A DNA stretch of 42,049 nt from Methylibium sp. GTDB lineage: Bacteria; Pseudomonadota; Gammaproteobacteria; Burkholderiales; Burkholderiaceae_C. A program made the position numbers and the translations under genes. The DNA is taken from contig NZ_JACDCW010000027.1 of NCBI RefSeq assembly GCF_013817345.1, forward strand, positions 1-42,049. The letters are read 5' to 3'. A model generated the notes under the pieces. The model was not told the origin of the DNA. It saw only the letters and a program-made list of their open reading frames with translations, and ran no database searches. Positions 1 through 10,381 of the stretch are shown here, in pieces (positions within the stretch are counted from its first letter, which is position 1; each line of letters opens with the position of its first letter).

Positions 1-373
1 CGGTGATGTCCTGGCCGAGCTGGCGCAGGCCGTCGGCCACGCCGATCTTGGGCTTGGCCACGAAATCGACCGCGCCGAGCTCCAGCGCCTTGAGCGTGAC
101 TTCCGCGCCGCGCTCGGTGAGCGTGGAAACCATCACCACGGGCATGGGCCGCAGGCGCATCAGCTTGCCGAGGAAGTCGATGCCGTCCATGCGGGGCATC
201 TCGATGTCGAGCGTGATGACGTCGGGGTCGAGGCTGCGGATCATCTCGCGCGCGATGAACGGGTCTGCAGCTGCGCCGACGCAGACCATGTCGGGCTGGC
301 GGTTGATGATCTCGCCGAGCAGGCTGCGCACCAGCGCCGAATCATCCACCACCACTACACGCGTCTTGATCAT
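1..373 (-). CDS. cheB: CheB chemotaxis methylesterase, N-terminal receiver part (cut by window edge)
   Basis: Only the first 124 codons are inside the window; the gene runs off its left edge. They encode a CheY-like receiver domain starting [19 protein letters not shown], with the acidic pair DD near residue 10, the phospho-acceptor in [10 protein letters not shown] (about residue 56), a Thr in MVSTLTERG and the Lys in FVAKPKI. CheB is a response regulator whose C-terminal methylesterase removes methyl groups from chemoreceptors, reversing CheR and resetting sensitivity. The catalytic domain would lie outside the window. The start lies 28 nt after the cheD stop, so cheR-cheD-cheB read as one minus-strand operon. 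The TERG(A)[18 protein letters not shown] stretch is typical of CheB rather than of a generic receiver. Confidence 0.93.
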   Translation of the reverse strand, partial: MIKTRVVVVDDSALVRSLLGEIINRQPDMVCVGAAADPFIAREMIRSLDPDVITLDIEMPRMDGIDFLGKLMRLRPMPVVMVSTLTERGAEVTLKALELGAVDFVAKPKIGVADGLRQLGQDIT

Positions 374-401
374 GCTGCGCCCTTGTCGCTGGTTCGGGTT
401 C

Positions 402-1118
402 TCAGAAAAGTTCGACCGAGCCTGCGCCGCTGGCAGCAGGCAAGGGCTTGCGGGCGGCCGCGCGATCCTGCGCGACCAGCGCCTCGGGGTTGCTCGCCGC
501 CAGGCGTTTCACCATCGCCTTGCCGCTGGCCGGAAAGAAGCAGACCTTGCGCGGATAGATGTCGAGAACGTCCATGCTCACCACGGGGATCCGCTCGGTC
601 TTCAGATAGTCGAGCACGAAGGTGGTGTTGCGCTCGCCGACGTTGAGGCTTTCCATGCCGGAAATCACGGCGCCGCCGCCGAACACCTTGGCCTCGAGGG
701 TCAGGCGGCTGGCACCGCGTTTGAGCAGCTCGTTGATCAGCAGCTCCATTGCGTAGGAGCCGTAGCGGCCCGAATCGAGGCCGGTGGCGGTGGCGCCCAG
801 CTCGGGCAGCATGAAGTGGTTGAGGCCGCCGATGCGGCGCTCGCGGTCCCACAGGCATGCGGCGATGCACGAGCCCAGGGTGGTCAGGATCGCCAGGTCC
901 TGGTCGTGCACGAAGTATTCGCCGGGCAGCACCTTGACCGCGTCGGCCCCGAAGTGCGGCTCGAAGAAGAAGAACGACGCTTCGCCCGGTTTGCGCGGCG
1001 CGGCCTTGAGCCGCTCCAGCTGCGACGCGTCGCGCGCGAAAGGCACGGGCGGGCGCCCAGACGAGGCGCCGTTCGCGCGGGGGAGGGGCGCCGTGCGGCT
1101 GCGGCTTGGCATCGACAT
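402..1118 (-). CDS. cheD: CheD chemoreceptor glutamine deamidase
   Basis: The 238-residue product is a CheD protein, which deamidates specific glutamines of chemoreceptors and, in some bacteria, works with CheC/CheY-P feedback. The motif [12 protein letters not shown] gives the catalytic Cys (Cys84) and GGLNHFMLP the catalytic His (His101); [12 protein letters not shown] and IGERNT-like NVGERNT are further family signatures. About 45 residues of basic, low-complexity sequence precede the domain, so a later start cannot be excluded. I chose the ATG at 1118 because it follows the cheR stop after 5 nt. The C-terminal 20 residues are Ala/Pro-rich and probably disordered. It sits between cheR and cheB, as in many beta-proteobacteria. 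Confidence 0.94.
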   Translation of the reverse strand: MSMPSRSRTAPLPRANGASSGRPPVPFARDASQLERLKAAPRKPGEASFFFFEPHFGADAVKVLPGEYFVHDQDLAILTTLGSCIAACLWDRERRIGGLNHFMLPELGATATGLDSGRYGSYAMELLINELLKRGASRLTLEAKVFGGGAVISGMESLNVGERNTTFVLDYLKTERIPVVSMDVLDIYPRKVCFFPASGKAMVKRLAASNPEALVAQDRAAARKPLPAASGAGSVELF

Positions 1119-1123
1119 GATGG

Positions 1124-2002
1124 TCAGCCGCCGACGCGCTCGTAAACCGTCTTGCCGCGCAGGCGGAACAGCTCGCGCATGTCGGTGAAATTTTCGGAGT
1201 GGCCGACGAAGAGCAGTCCGCCCGGCTTCATGGCGCGGTGCATGCTGTCGAGCACGCGTCGTTGCGTGGCAGCGTCGAAATAGATCATCACGTTGCGGCA
1301 GAACACGATGTCGAAGGGCTCGCCGAGCGACCAGCTCGGCGACATCAAATTGAAGCTGCGGAACTCGATGAGCCGCTGCAGCTCGGGCTTGACGCGGATG
1401 GCGCCCGCGTTCGCACCCATGCCGCGCAGGAAGTGCGCCTTGAGCCGCTCGGGCGTCAGGCCGCGCGCGTCGGCGTCGTAGACGCCGCGGCTGGCGGCGG
1501 CGAGCACCTTGGTGTCGATGTCGCTCGCAAGAATCTTCACGCCGGCCTGCTCGCCGAGCGTCTCGGCCACCGTCATGGCCAGCGAGTAGGGCTCTTCGCC
1601 GGTGGAAGCGGCGTTGCACCACATCCGCAGCGGCTTGCCGCGCCGCTGCTGCAGCGCCTGGGCGAGCAGCGGGAAGTGATGCTCCTCGCGGAAGAAGCTC
1701 GTCAGGTTGGTGGTCAGGCAGTTGACGAACTCCTGCCATTCGGCTTCACCCGCGCCGCCGCGCTCCAACTGCGCAAGGTACTCGGCGAACGAGCGGTGGC
1801 CCGTCTCGCGCAGGCGCCGTGAGAGGCGGCTGTACACCATCGCCTGCTTGCCGGGCTGCAGGCTGATGCCGGCACGCTGGTAGATCAGCTCTCGCACACG
1901 CTCGAAGTCGGGGCGATCGAAGCTGAACTCGCGATCGGGTGCGGCCGGCGCGGCCATCGCGGCATAGGGTTCGAGCAAAACGGGAGACAGCGCGGCGCTC
2001 AT
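1124..2002 (-). CDS. cheR: CheR chemoreceptor glutamate methyltransferase
   Basis: The 292-residue protein methylates glutamates on methyl-accepting chemotaxis proteins using S-adenosylmethionine. An N-terminal helical CheR domain (about residues 28-85, including RAGISLQPGKQAMVYSRLSRRL) is followed by the SAM-binding domain: WCNAASTGEEPYSLAM (about 128-143), ILASDIDTKVL, and FCRNVMIYFD. The last residues, RLRGKTVYERVGG, are a usual CheR ending. The frame stays open far upstream into the divergent gene, but the ATG at 2002 gives the normal family length and starts just before the conserved domain. It is the first gene of the cheR-cheD-cheB operon. The 186 nt between it and the divergent diguanylate cyclase must hold both promoters; I found no convincing sigma-28 or sigma-70 box there. 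Confidence 0.95.
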   Translation of the reverse strand: MSAALSPVLLEPYAAMAAPAAPDREFSFDRPDFERVRELIYQRAGISLQPGKQAMVYSRLSRRLRETGHRSFAEYLAQLERGGAGEAEWQEFVNCLTTNLTSFFREEHHFPLLAQALQQRRGKPLRMWCNAASTGEEPYSLAMTVAETLGEQAGVKILASDIDTKVLAAASRGVYDADARGLTPERLKAHFLRGMGANAGAIRVKPELQRLIEFRSFNLMSPSWSLGEPFDIVFCRNVMIYFDAATQRRVLDSMHRAMKPGGLLFVGHSENFTDMRELFRLRGKTVYERVGG

Positions 2003-2188
2003 CGGCAAGGGGGCTCGGACAGGTCGAACGATCGGCCGCTGCCGCGGAGGCGGCACGGTTCGTGGTTCGTGGTGAGGTTCGCCGGCAGTTTGGCCGTCCA
2101 CGGGATGTTCGGAGCCCGCGAGAAAGCAGGCGGATCGCGGCCAGTTCCCCGTCTGGCGGCGGGCGGGCACCGCTAGACTGCGGCGATC

Positions 2189-2935
2189 TTGAGCCTGCCC
2201 CGTCCCAATTCGCCTGAGGGCCTCCAGCTGGAGGCCGCGCTGCAACTCCTGCGCCGCGCGGGGCGTGCCCCCGCGCCCGGGCCGCGCGATAACGTCTGGC
2301 TGCAGCAGGTGATCGATGCGCTGTGCGATCTTTCCAGCCGCGACGCACTCACCGGCCTGGCCAACCGCCGCCAACTGGAAATGACGCTCGAGCGCGAGGC
2401 CGACCGCGTGGCGCGCTCGGGCGAATCGGCCCTGGTGCTCCTCCTCGACATCGATCACTTCAAGCGCGTCAACGACACCTATGGCCACGCCGTGGGCGAC
2501 CTGGTGCTGCAAGCCGTGGCGGCCTGCCTGCAGCAGTGCGTGCGGCCGATGGACACGCTGGTGCGCTACGGCGGCGAGGAGTTCGCCATCGTGCTGCCGA
2601 GCTGCCCGCCGCTTTTCGGGGCAGCGGTTGCCGAGCGCATGCGCCGCACCGTCGAGTCGCATGTCATCCGGGACGGTGCCGCCACGGCATTGAGCGTCAC
2701 GCTCAGCGCCGGCGGGGCGTTTGCGCCGCCCTGGGTGCGATCGTCGGCAAAGCTGTGGATGCAGCGCGCCGACGCGCAGCTCTACCGCGCCAAGGCCGAG
2801 GGCCGCAACCGCAGTTGTCTCGAGCCGGCCGCGGTGTCGCAAGTGAGCGCCGAAGAAAAAAGCCTGCTGTTCGCTGTCAGCGCCTTTGCCTCATTGGATG
2901 GCCCCAACGCGCTTCAGTCCGCTAGCCAGCCCTAA
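2189..2935 (+). CDS. GGDEF diguanylate cyclase with product-inhibition site
   Basis: The 248-residue protein makes cyclic di-GMP from two GTP. Residues 1-45 are a short leader with no transmembrane segment or recognisable sensor, so the enzyme is probably cytoplasmic. The GGDEF domain begins at DALTGLANRR (about 52-61), contains LLLDIDHFKRVNDTYGH and has an active-site GGEEF at 128-132. An RxxD motif (Arg119-Asp122) lies exactly five residues before GGEEF, the spacing of the inhibitory I-site. The start is a TTG at 2189, chosen because no ATG lies upstream of the domain in frame; its exact position is uncertain. It is divergent from cheR and 16 nt upstream of a MinD-like ATPase, which suggests a role in the motile/sessile switch. 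Confidence 0.9.
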   Translation: MSLPRPNSPEGLQLEAALQLLRRAGRAPAPGPRDNVWLQQVIDALCDLSSRDALTGLANRRQLEMTLEREADRVARSGESALVLLLDIDHFKRVNDTYGHAVGDLVLQAVAACLQQCVRPMDTLVRYGGEEFAIVLPSCPPLFGAAVAERMRRTVESHVIRDGAATALSVTLSAGGAFAPPWVRSSAKLWMQRADAQLYRAKAEGRNRSCLEPAAVSQVSAEEKSLLFAVSAFASLDGPNALQSASQP

Positions 2936-2951
2936 CCAGCGACCCGTCGCC

Positions 2952-3743
2952 ATGAACGCGCCCGCCTCTCCTGTAAATCCCGCCGCTTCGCGCGCGCGCA
3001 TCCTCGCCGTGACCAGCGGCAAGGGCGGCGTCGGCAAGACCTTCTTCTCGGCCAACCTCGCCGCCGCCCTGTCCCGGCGCGGGCTGAAAGTGCTGGTGCT
3101 CGACGCCGACCTCGGTCTGGCCAACCTCGACGTGGTGCTCAACCTGCACCCGAAGGTCACGCTGCATGACGTGTTCACCGGCACAGCCACGCTGGAGCAG
3201 GCGGTGCTGTCGGCGCCGGGCGGCTTTTCGGTGCTGCTGGCCGGCTCGGGGCTGGTCGAGTATTCGCGGCTCACGCCGGAGGTGCGCGAGCGCTTGCTGG
3301 GCGTGATCGAAGAAGTGAAGCCGCGCTTCGACATGGTGCTGCTCGACACCGGCGCGGGCATCTCCGAAGTGGTGCTCTACACCGTCTCGCTGGCCGACGA
3401 GGTGCTCATCGTGGCCACTCCCGAGCCCACCTCCATGACCGACGCCTACGCAACGATCAAGGTGCTGGCCTTGCAGCAGTCGCGCCGTGAGCTGCGCCTG
3501 GTGGTCAACCAAGTGGCGCGCGGCGGCGACGGCCGCGGCGTGGCAACGCAGCTTCAGCAAGTCGTGGACCGTTTCGTGAGCCCGTCGGTCGAGGCGCCGG
3601 TGCGCATCAACCTGCTCGGCGACGTGCCTTACGACATCGCCGTGCGCGAAGCGGTCAAGAAACGCCAGCTCGTCGTCGAGACGCTGCCCGGCTCACCGGC
3701 GGCACAGGCGATCGTTGCGCTGGCGGCGCGTTTGAGTCCCTGA
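2952..3743 (+). CDS. MinD/ParA-family ATPase, FlhG(FleN)-like
   Basis: The 263-residue protein is a deviant-Walker P-loop ATPase: SGKGGVGKTFFSANLA (Gly23 to about 37) carries the signature Lys, LDADLGLANLD is switch I and VLLDTGAGIS is Walker B. The NLDVVLNL segment and the C-terminal PVRINLLGDVPYDIAVREAVKKRQLVVE resemble FlhG/FleN, which sets flagellar number and position, more than MinD or ParA proper. The chemotaxis and c-di-GMP neighbours support a flagellar role, but FlhF and other flagellar genes are not in view, so the assignment is an inference. No C-terminal amphipathic MinD membrane helix is obvious. The ATG at 2952 puts about 15 residues before the core; the ATG follows the GGDEF stop by 16 nt, so the two genes are probably cotranscribed. 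Confidence 0.85.
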   Translation: MNAPASPVNPAASRARILAVTSGKGGVGKTFFSANLAAALSRRGLKVLVLDADLGLANLDVVLNLHPKVTLHDVFTGTATLEQAVLSAPGGFSVLLAGSGLVEYSRLTPEVRERLLGVIEEVKPRFDMVLLDTGAGISEVVLYTVSLADEVLIVATPEPTSMTDAYATIKVLALQQSRRELRLVVNQVARGGDGRGVATQLQQVVDRFVSPSVEAPVRINLLGDVPYDIAVREAVKKRQLVVETLPGSPAAQAIVALAARLSP

Positions 3744-3792
3744 TCGTCCGATCGCTTGCAAGCGCAAGCCGCGTCCTCACCTGTTCATTGCC

Positions 3793-4215
3793 ATGTCCGC
3801 GATTCTTCCCGACCCTCGCCTGCGAGCCGACGCCAGCGACACACCGTATGCGCAACTCGGCGGCGAAGCCGCGCTGCGCGCCCTGGTCGATCGCTTCTAC
3901 GACCTGATGGACCTGGAGCCCGGCTTGCGCGAACTGCGCGCGCTGCATCCAAGCACGACCGAAGGCTCGCGCGACAAACTCTTCATGTTCCTGAGCGGCT
4001 GGCTCGGCGGGCCGGACCTCTTCGTCGAGCGCCACGGCCATCCGCGGCTGCGCGCGCGGCATCTTCCGTATGCCATTGGCGTGCGCGAGCGCGATCAGTG
4101 GCTGGCCTGCATGGCGCAGGCGATGCAGGAATGCGGGGTCGATGCGGTGCTCGCCGAGCGGCTGAAGGCATCGCTCGCCAACACCGCGGACTGGATGAGA
4201 AACCAGGGCGTTTAG
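3793..4215 (+). CDS. Group II truncated haemoglobin
   Basis: The 140-residue protein is a TrHbO/YjbI-type globin with a 2-over-2 fold. Evidence is the helix B motif LVDRFYDLMDLEP with Tyr B10 (Tyr36), the FLSGWLGGPDLF segment, the proximal haem ligand in HPRLRARHLPYAIG (His90) and the ERDQWLACM helix with Trp G8 (Trp103). Such proteins bind O2 or NO and have been linked to peroxide or nitrosative stress; the physiological ligand here cannot be read from sequence. It begins 49 nt after the MinD-like gene and may belong to the same transcript. Its stop lies 10 nt before a large inverted repeat that probably ends transcription. Confidence 0.93.
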   Translation: MSAILPDPRLRADASDTPYAQLGGEAALRALVDRFYDLMDLEPGLRELRALHPSTTEGSRDKLFMFLSGWLGGPDLFVERHGHPRLRARHLPYAIGVRERDQWLACMAQAMQECGVDAVLAERLKASLANTADWMRNQGV

Positions 4216-4224
4216 CTGGTGTTT

Positions 4225-4259
4225 CCCCTCTCCCTCTGGGAGAGGGCAGGGTGAGGGCC
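4225..4259 (+). repeat. Dispersed palindromic intergenic repeat, copy 1
   Basis: This GC-rich unit contains the short hairpin CCCTCTCC-CTCTGG-GAGAGGG and a GGGTGAGGGCC tail. It is the reverse complement, with few mismatches, of the unit at 4305-4340, and the same unit occurs again at 31711-31746. The pair can fold into a long stem around a 45-nt loop between two convergent genes. Confidence 0.85.
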
Positions 4260-4304
4260 AGCCGGGCCGTCTTCGGCAGCCCGGAAGTCGCATCAGTTTC
4301 GGCC

Positions 4305-4340
4305 GGCCCTCACCCCAACCCTCTCCCAGAGGGAGAGGGA
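4305..4340 (-). repeat. Dispersed palindromic intergenic repeat, copy 2 (overlaps the end of the smr gene)
   Basis: The unit reads GGCCCTCACCCCAACCCTC then TCCCAGAGGGAGAGGG, which is the inverted partner of copy 1. It lies over the last codons of the minus-strand Smr gene and supplies its Pro/Ser-rich tail and stop codon. Convergent transcription towards it suggests a bidirectional terminator. Confidence 0.85.
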
Positions 4341-5062
4341 GAAGGAGAGTTGGCAGGCTTGGAGCCGTCGCCCAGCAGCACTACCAATGCCCCTGCGCCG
4401 CCCTCCGAACCCCGCGCCTGAACGAAAGCGAGCACCTCGCTCTTTTGCACCAGCCAACTCCGCACCTTGCCCTTGAGCACCGCCTGACGACCCGGCGAGC
4501 CGTTGCCCTTGCCGTGCACCACGCGCACGCAGCGCAGGCCGTGTCGGGCCGCGTCGCGCAGGAAGCCGGCCAGGCGCTCGCGGGCTTCGTCACGGCGCAG
4601 GCCGTGCAGGTCGAGCTGGGCCTGGATCGTCCAGCCGCCGCGGCGCAGTTTTTTCACCACGTCGATGCCGACACCGTCGCGGCGAAAGGACAGTGCCTCA
4701 TCGGTATCGAGCAGTGATTCGACGTCGAAGTCGTCGGACAGCGCCTCGCGCAGCACCGCGGCCTCGTCGCGCTGGCGCTGCACCGGCACCGGCTCGGGCC
4801 GTGGGCGGGCCATCGCCGCGCGGGCCGCGGCCTTGAGCGGCGTGACCGGGCCGACGCTGTGCACGAACAGATCGCGCTCGCGGCGCAGCGCCATTTCGCG
4901 GGCAAGCTGCTGTGCTTCACGCAGCTTGCTTTCGCGCGCCGCCTCGTCGAGCTGGCGCTTGAGCGAGCCCAGCCCATGCAGGCCGGTGGACGGGGCGGCG
5001 GGGCGCTCACGCTCGCTCGCGCGGGACCTCGGGCCTCGACGGCGCAAGGGCGGTGCGTTCAC
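4310..5062 (-). CDS. Smr-domain protein (MutS2-type endonuclease domain)
   Basis: The 250-residue protein has a long charged N-terminal half (residues 1-135, rich in Arg/Ala/Glu, partly coiled-coil-like) and a C-terminal Smr domain with the signatures [15 protein letters not shown] and [20 protein letters not shown]. Smr domains are found in MutS2 and stand-alone proteins with DNA- or RNA-nicking activity; the target here is unknown. The start is a GTG at 5062 whose GTGA overlaps the radC stop, implying translational coupling. The last 12 residues ([12 protein letters not shown]) are encoded by an intergenic palindromic repeat that has extended the frame into non-coding DNA, so the original C-terminus was probably at or before the [12 protein letters not shown] segment. 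Confidence 0.9.
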   Translation of the reverse strand: MNAPPLRRRGPRSRASERERPAAPSTGLHGLGSLKRQLDEAARESKLREAQQLAREMALRRERDLFVHSVGPVTPLKAAARAAMARPRPEPVPVQRQRDEAAVLREALSDDFDVESLLDTDEALSFRRDGVGIDVVKKLRRGGWTIQAQLDLHGLRRDEARERLAGFLRDAARHGLRCVRVVHGKGNGSPGRQAVLKGKVRSWLVQKSEVLAFVQARGSEGGAGALVVLLGDGSKPANSPSPSPSGRGLG

Positions 5063-5733
5063 AGCAAGCCCCGCTCGGCAAACGACACCACGCCGCCGCG
5101 CGAGACGACGAAGTGGTCGAGCACGCGCACGTCCACCAGCGCCAATGCGGCCTTGAGCGTCTGCGTGAGCACGTCGTCGGCCCGCGAGGGCTCGGCCACG
5201 CCTGAAGGGTGGTTGTGCGCCAGGATGGCAGCTGCAGCGTTGAGCGCAAGGGCGCGCTTGACCACCTCACGCGGATACACGCTGGCCTGCGACAGCGTGC
5301 CGCGGAACAACTCTTCGAAGGCGAGCAGCCGCTGCTGGCTGTCGAGAAAAAGCACCGCGAACACTTCGTGCTGCAAGCCGGCGAGCTGAAGCCGCAGGTA
5401 GTCCTTGACCGTCTGCGGCGCATCGAACACCGGCGCTGTACTCAACCGCTCGACCAGCGTGCGGCGCGCGATCTCCAGCACGGCGGCCAGCTCGGCGCGC
5501 TTGGCCGGGCCGAGCCCCCGCACGCGCAGCAGTGCCTGCGGCTCGGCCGCCATCAGGCCGCCGAGACCGCCGAACTGATCGAGCAGGGCCTGGGCCATCT
5601 GCAGCACGTCTTGCCCCGCCGTGCCGGTGCGCAGCAGCAACGCCAGCAGTTCGGCATCGGCCAGCGCTGCCGGCCCGCGGGCGAGCAGCTTTTCTCTGGG
5701 GCGCGCCTCGAGGGGCAGCTGATCGAACGACAT
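5059..5733 (-). CDS. radC: RadC family JAB/MPN-domain protein
   Basis: The 224-residue protein has an N-terminal UPF0758/RadC region ([28 protein letters not shown], residues 11-38), a helix-hairpin-helix at [20 protein letters not shown] (about 69-88) and a C-terminal JAMM metal-site motif with His173, His175 and Asp186 in [16 protein letters not shown]. The length matches the family. RadC was once linked to DNA repair but its biochemical role is unsettled; a nuclease or other metal-dependent hydrolase activity is only inferred. The ATG at 5733 is the first residue of the conserved [15 protein letters not shown] start. Its stop overlaps the GTG of the Smr gene by 4 nt. It is divergent from the FKBP gene. 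Confidence 0.95.
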   Translation of the reverse strand: MSFDQLPLEARPREKLLARGPAALADAELLALLLRTGTAGQDVLQMAQALLDQFGGLGGLMAAEPQALLRVRGLGPAKRAELAAVLEIARRTLVERLSTAPVFDAPQTVKDYLRLQLAGLQHEVFAVLFLDSQQRLLAFEELFRGTLSQASVYPREVVKRALALNAAAAILAHNHPSGVAEPSRADDVLTQTLKAALALVDVRVLDHFVVSRGGVVSFAERGLL

Positions 5734-5860
5734 GGCGGGAGGGCTCGGGTGAGGCAGGGCGCGGACGCGGCGCTTCGGCCCGCCGGCCGGTGGCCGACCC
5801 GGGAAAGCGGAGCGGCGTTTCTGGCAAGCCGGTGCCCCGCGAGGGGCGGAACGCAAAAAC

Positions 5861-5866
5861 TACAAT
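5861..5866 (+). promoter_or_regulatory. Possible -10 element of the fkpB-ispH operon
   Basis: The hexamer TACAAT, preceded by an A-rich run, lies 33 nt before the FKBP start in the radC/FKBP intergenic region. It matches a sigma-70 -10 box. No good -35 box is visible at 16-18 nt upstream, so the call is tentative. Confidence 0.35.
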
Positions 5867-5898
5867 CGCTGCAGTCTATCGAAGCGAAAGCGCTGCCC

Positions 5899-6359
5899 TT
5901 GGAACAGCTTCAACAGGTTCGCTCGGGGTCTTTTCTGACCTTGCACTACCGGCTCGCCGGCCCCGATGGCGCGGACCTCATCAACACCTTTGGCGACAAC
6001 CCCGCCACCTTGTCGCTCGGTTCAGGCGAGCTGGCGCCTGCCATGGAGCAGCGCCTGCTGGGCTTGACCGAGGGCGCCCGCGCGCGCTTCGAGCTTGCGC
6101 CGGGCGAAGCCTTCGGCGAGCGCAATCCCGAGCTGCTGCAGCGCGTGGCGCTGGCAGTGCTGCGCGAACACGGCGACCCGAACGAGACCTACAGCGTGGG
6201 CGATGTGGTGCAGTTCCCCACGCCCAGCGGAGAGGGGCGCTTCGCCGGCGTGCTGCGCGAGCTGGGCCCGCAGGACGAAGATTGGGCGCTGTTCGACTTC
6301 AACCATCCGCTGGCCGGCCGGCCGCTTTCCTTCGAGGTGCATGTGATCGGGGTGCTCGA

Positions 6360-6363
<4 letters not shown>
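5899..6363 (+). CDS. fkpB: FKBP-type peptidyl-prolyl isomerase, SlpA/FkpB-like
   Basis: The 154-residue protein is a SlyD/SlpA-class FKBP that catalyses cis-trans isomerisation of prolyl bonds and has chaperone activity through an inserted flap domain. Family features are [18 protein letters not shown], the flap-containing [37 protein letters not shown] region and the closing [21 protein letters not shown]. The metal-binding His tail of SlyD is absent, which favours SlpA/FkpB. No ATG precedes the domain; I chose the TTG at 5899, which gives the expected MEQLQQVR start. Its stop overlaps the ispH start by 4 nt (ATGA). The fkpB-ispH pairing is widely conserved in proteobacteria. Confidence 0.93.
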
Positions 6364-8727
<2,364 letters not shown>

Positions 8728-8741
8728 TCCCCCTGATCCCC

Positions 8742-8747
8742 TATACT
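8742..8747 (+). promoter_or_regulatory. Possible -10 element for tRNA-Ser
   Basis: TATACT lies 44 nt before the mature tRNA and is followed by a GC-rich discriminator (TCGCGGC), as expected for a stringently controlled stable-RNA promoter. No clear -35 box is visible, so readthrough from serS is an alternative. Confidence 0.4.
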
Positions 8748-8791
8748 TCGCGGCTTCGCCGAACCCGGCGAGACCACGGTTTTTATCATCT

Positions 8792-8882
<91 letters not shown>

Positions 8883-8906
8883 AACCTGCAGCGAAAACAA
8901 CAACTT

Positions 8907-8934
8907 AGGCCGCTTTCCGAGCGGCCTTTTTGTT
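8907..8934 (+). terminator. Rho-independent terminator after tRNA-Ser
   Basis: An 8-bp stem AGGCCGCT/AGCGGCCT with a 5-nt loop (TTCCG) is followed by TTTTGTT. It lies 24 nt after the encoded CCA of the tRNA. Confidence 0.88.
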
Positions 8935-9105
8935 GGCCGTAGCGGTCTCCGACCTATTTTTTTTGTGGGGCCGCATCTGCCGCCGACCAATGGGCTGCGC
9001 CGTTCACCATTCCGCTCCGATCGGCGCTGAATCGGGTGGGGTTCAGGGACTGCAAATCCCCGAAAATCTCCACGCACACACGCTAACGACAAAGGTAGAT
9101 GTTCC

Positions 9106-9354
9106 ATGAACGATGCAGCTTGCTCGCCATCACTGCCCGACCGTCTTTCGACGGACCCGCGCAGTCCTCATCACGTCGCTGCAGTTTTCGAACGTGCCAT
9201 CGGCATTCGCCTGAATGGAAACGAGCGCTCGGATGTCGAGGAGTACTGCGTCAGCGAGGGTTGGGTGAAGGTGCCGGCGGGCAAGACTCGCAACCGAGCG
9301 GGTCAACCATTGATGATCACGCTGAAAGGCAAGGTCGAAGCGTTCTATCGCTGA
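9106..9354 (+). CDS. DUF3297 family small protein
   Basis: The 82-residue basic protein matches the DUF3297 family as I remember it: PDRLSTDPRSPHHVAAVFERAIGIRLNG, then SDVEEYCVSEGWVKVPAGKTRNR and the ending LMITLKGKVEAFY. The function is unknown; homologues are often mislabelled as glutathione peroxidase without supporting residues. There is no signal peptide or membrane segment, so it is probably cytoplasmic. A likely ribosome-binding site (AAAGG) lies upstream of the ATG. The preceding 171 nt after the tRNA terminator hold no gene that I can see. A 7-bp hairpin follows the stop. Confidence 0.88.
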   Translation: MNDAACSPSLPDRLSTDPRSPHHVAAVFERAIGIRLNGNERSDVEEYCVSEGWVKVPAGKTRNRAGQPLMITLKGKVEAFYR

Positions 9355-9356
9355 AC

Positions 9357-9386
9357 GCTTCGGTACATCGTCAGCTGCGCCGAAGC
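9357..9386. terminator. Hairpin between convergent DUF3297 and LysR genes
   Basis: GCTTCGG (9357-9363) pairs with CCGAAGC (9380-9386) around a 16-nt loop, exactly filling the space between two convergent stop codons. There is no T-run, so termination is inferred from position only. Confidence 0.35.
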
Positions 9387-10298
9387 TCACGGCCGCTGCC
9401 CGCCGCCCGGCCGATGGCGCGGCGCCCTCGTCTTGAAGTGCTGCTTGATCTCCTCGGTGAAACGCGTGCGCGAATGGCTCGTGCGCTCGATGAGGCCGAC
9501 GTGGCGCTGGATGCGGTTGCCGGGCACGGGGACGACTTCCAGGTCGCGGTCGTGATCCCAGTCGACGTTGTCGAGCTGCGGCACGATCGACACGCCGAAG
9601 CCCTGCCGCACGAGTGCGACGATGGCCTCCACGGAATTGAGCTCGAGGCTTTCGTTGACCGTGACGCCGGCGCGCGACAGCACCTGCTCGACGAGCTGGC
9701 CGGTCCAGGTGTCGCGGTCGAAACGCAGGTAGGGCGCCTGGCGAAGCGTGTCGTGCGCCTGCAGGCCCATCTTGAAATGCGGCCGGCGCGGCACGATCAG
9801 GATCATCGGTTCCGAATACAGCGGCGTCCACTTCACGCCGGTGGGCAGGGCGCGCGGAGGCTGTGTCACGACGGCGGCGTCGAGTTCTCCGCGCTCGACC
9901 TTCGGTGCGAAATCCGCCGACAGGCCGGCAAACAGCTTCACTTCAAGCCCGGGGTGCTCTCGCTTGAGCGCCCACAGCGCATCGGCGAACGCGCCCATCA
10001 GCGCCGAGACCAGCGCGCCGACCACGACGGTACCCGACAAGCCGTCGGTGTCGACCGTGGCGAGCGCTTCGTAGCGGCGCACGAGGTCGGTGATGGGCGC
10101 GACCGCCAGCCGGCCGGTGGTGTTGAGCACGACCCCGCGCCCGGCCCGATCGAACAGCGCCTGCCCGAGGTCTTCTTCCAGGGCGCGCATCTGCAGGCCG
10201 ACGCCGGCGGCCGTCAGCCCGATCTCCATGCCGGCTGCAGCAAAGCTGCCGTGCTTGGCGACGGCCAGAAAAGTCTTGAAGACGCGAATCGAGGGCAC
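9387..10298 (-). CDS. LysR-type transcriptional regulator (divergent to the SDH-like operon)
   Basis: The 303-residue protein has an N-terminal winged helix-turn-helix (residues 3-62: FKTFLAVAKHGSFAAAGMEIGLTAAGVGLQMRAL...) and a periplasmic-binding-protein-like effector domain. The HTH is slightly atypical, with LTAAGVGLQMRALEEDLG in place of the common LSQSAVSxQIxxLE. I chose the GTG at 10298, which starts VPSIRVFKTF at the usual distance from the HTH; the frame remains open another 28 codons upstream through a tandem repeat. It is divergent from the SdhB-like gene, so it probably controls the 10.5-17.1 kb dicarboxylate operon, with an intermediate or substrate of that pathway as effector. 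Two TTGCG-containing palindromes in the shared promoter are candidate binding sites. Confidence 0.9.
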   Translation of the reverse strand: MPSIRVFKTFLAVAKHGSFAAAGMEIGLTAAGVGLQMRALEEDLGQALFDRAGRGVVLNTTGRLAVAPITDLVRRYEALATVDTDGLSGTVVVGALVSALMGAFADALWALKREHPGLEVKLFAGLSADFAPKVERGELDAAVVTQPPRALPTGVKWTPLYSEPMILIVPRRPHFKMGLQAHDTLRQAPYLRFDRDTWTGQLVEQVLSRAGVTVNESLELNSVEAIVALVRQGFGVSIVPQLDNVDWDHDRDLEVVPVPGNRIQRHVGLIERTSHSRTRFTEEIKQHFKTRAPRHRPGGGQRP

Positions 10299-10335
10299 GG
10301 CGGACTCGGCACCTGAAAGGGCGGGCTCTGGGTGA

Positions 10336-10374
10336 GGGGCAAGGAGCAGGGGCAAGGAGCAGGGGCGAGGGGCA
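10336..10374. repeat. Short tandem repeat, 13-bp unit
   Basis: GGGGCAAGGAGCA occurs twice in direct succession (10336-10348, 10349-10361), followed by a degenerate third unit. It lies upstream of the LysR start, in its leader or promoter. Confidence 0.75.
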
Positions 10375-10381
10375 AGCGTCA

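Noticed and set aside
2003-2842. Upstream extension of cheR into the diguanylate cyclase gene
   Set aside because: The frame is open but the added residues are antisense to a clear GGDEF domain; the ATG at 2002 gives the normal CheR length.
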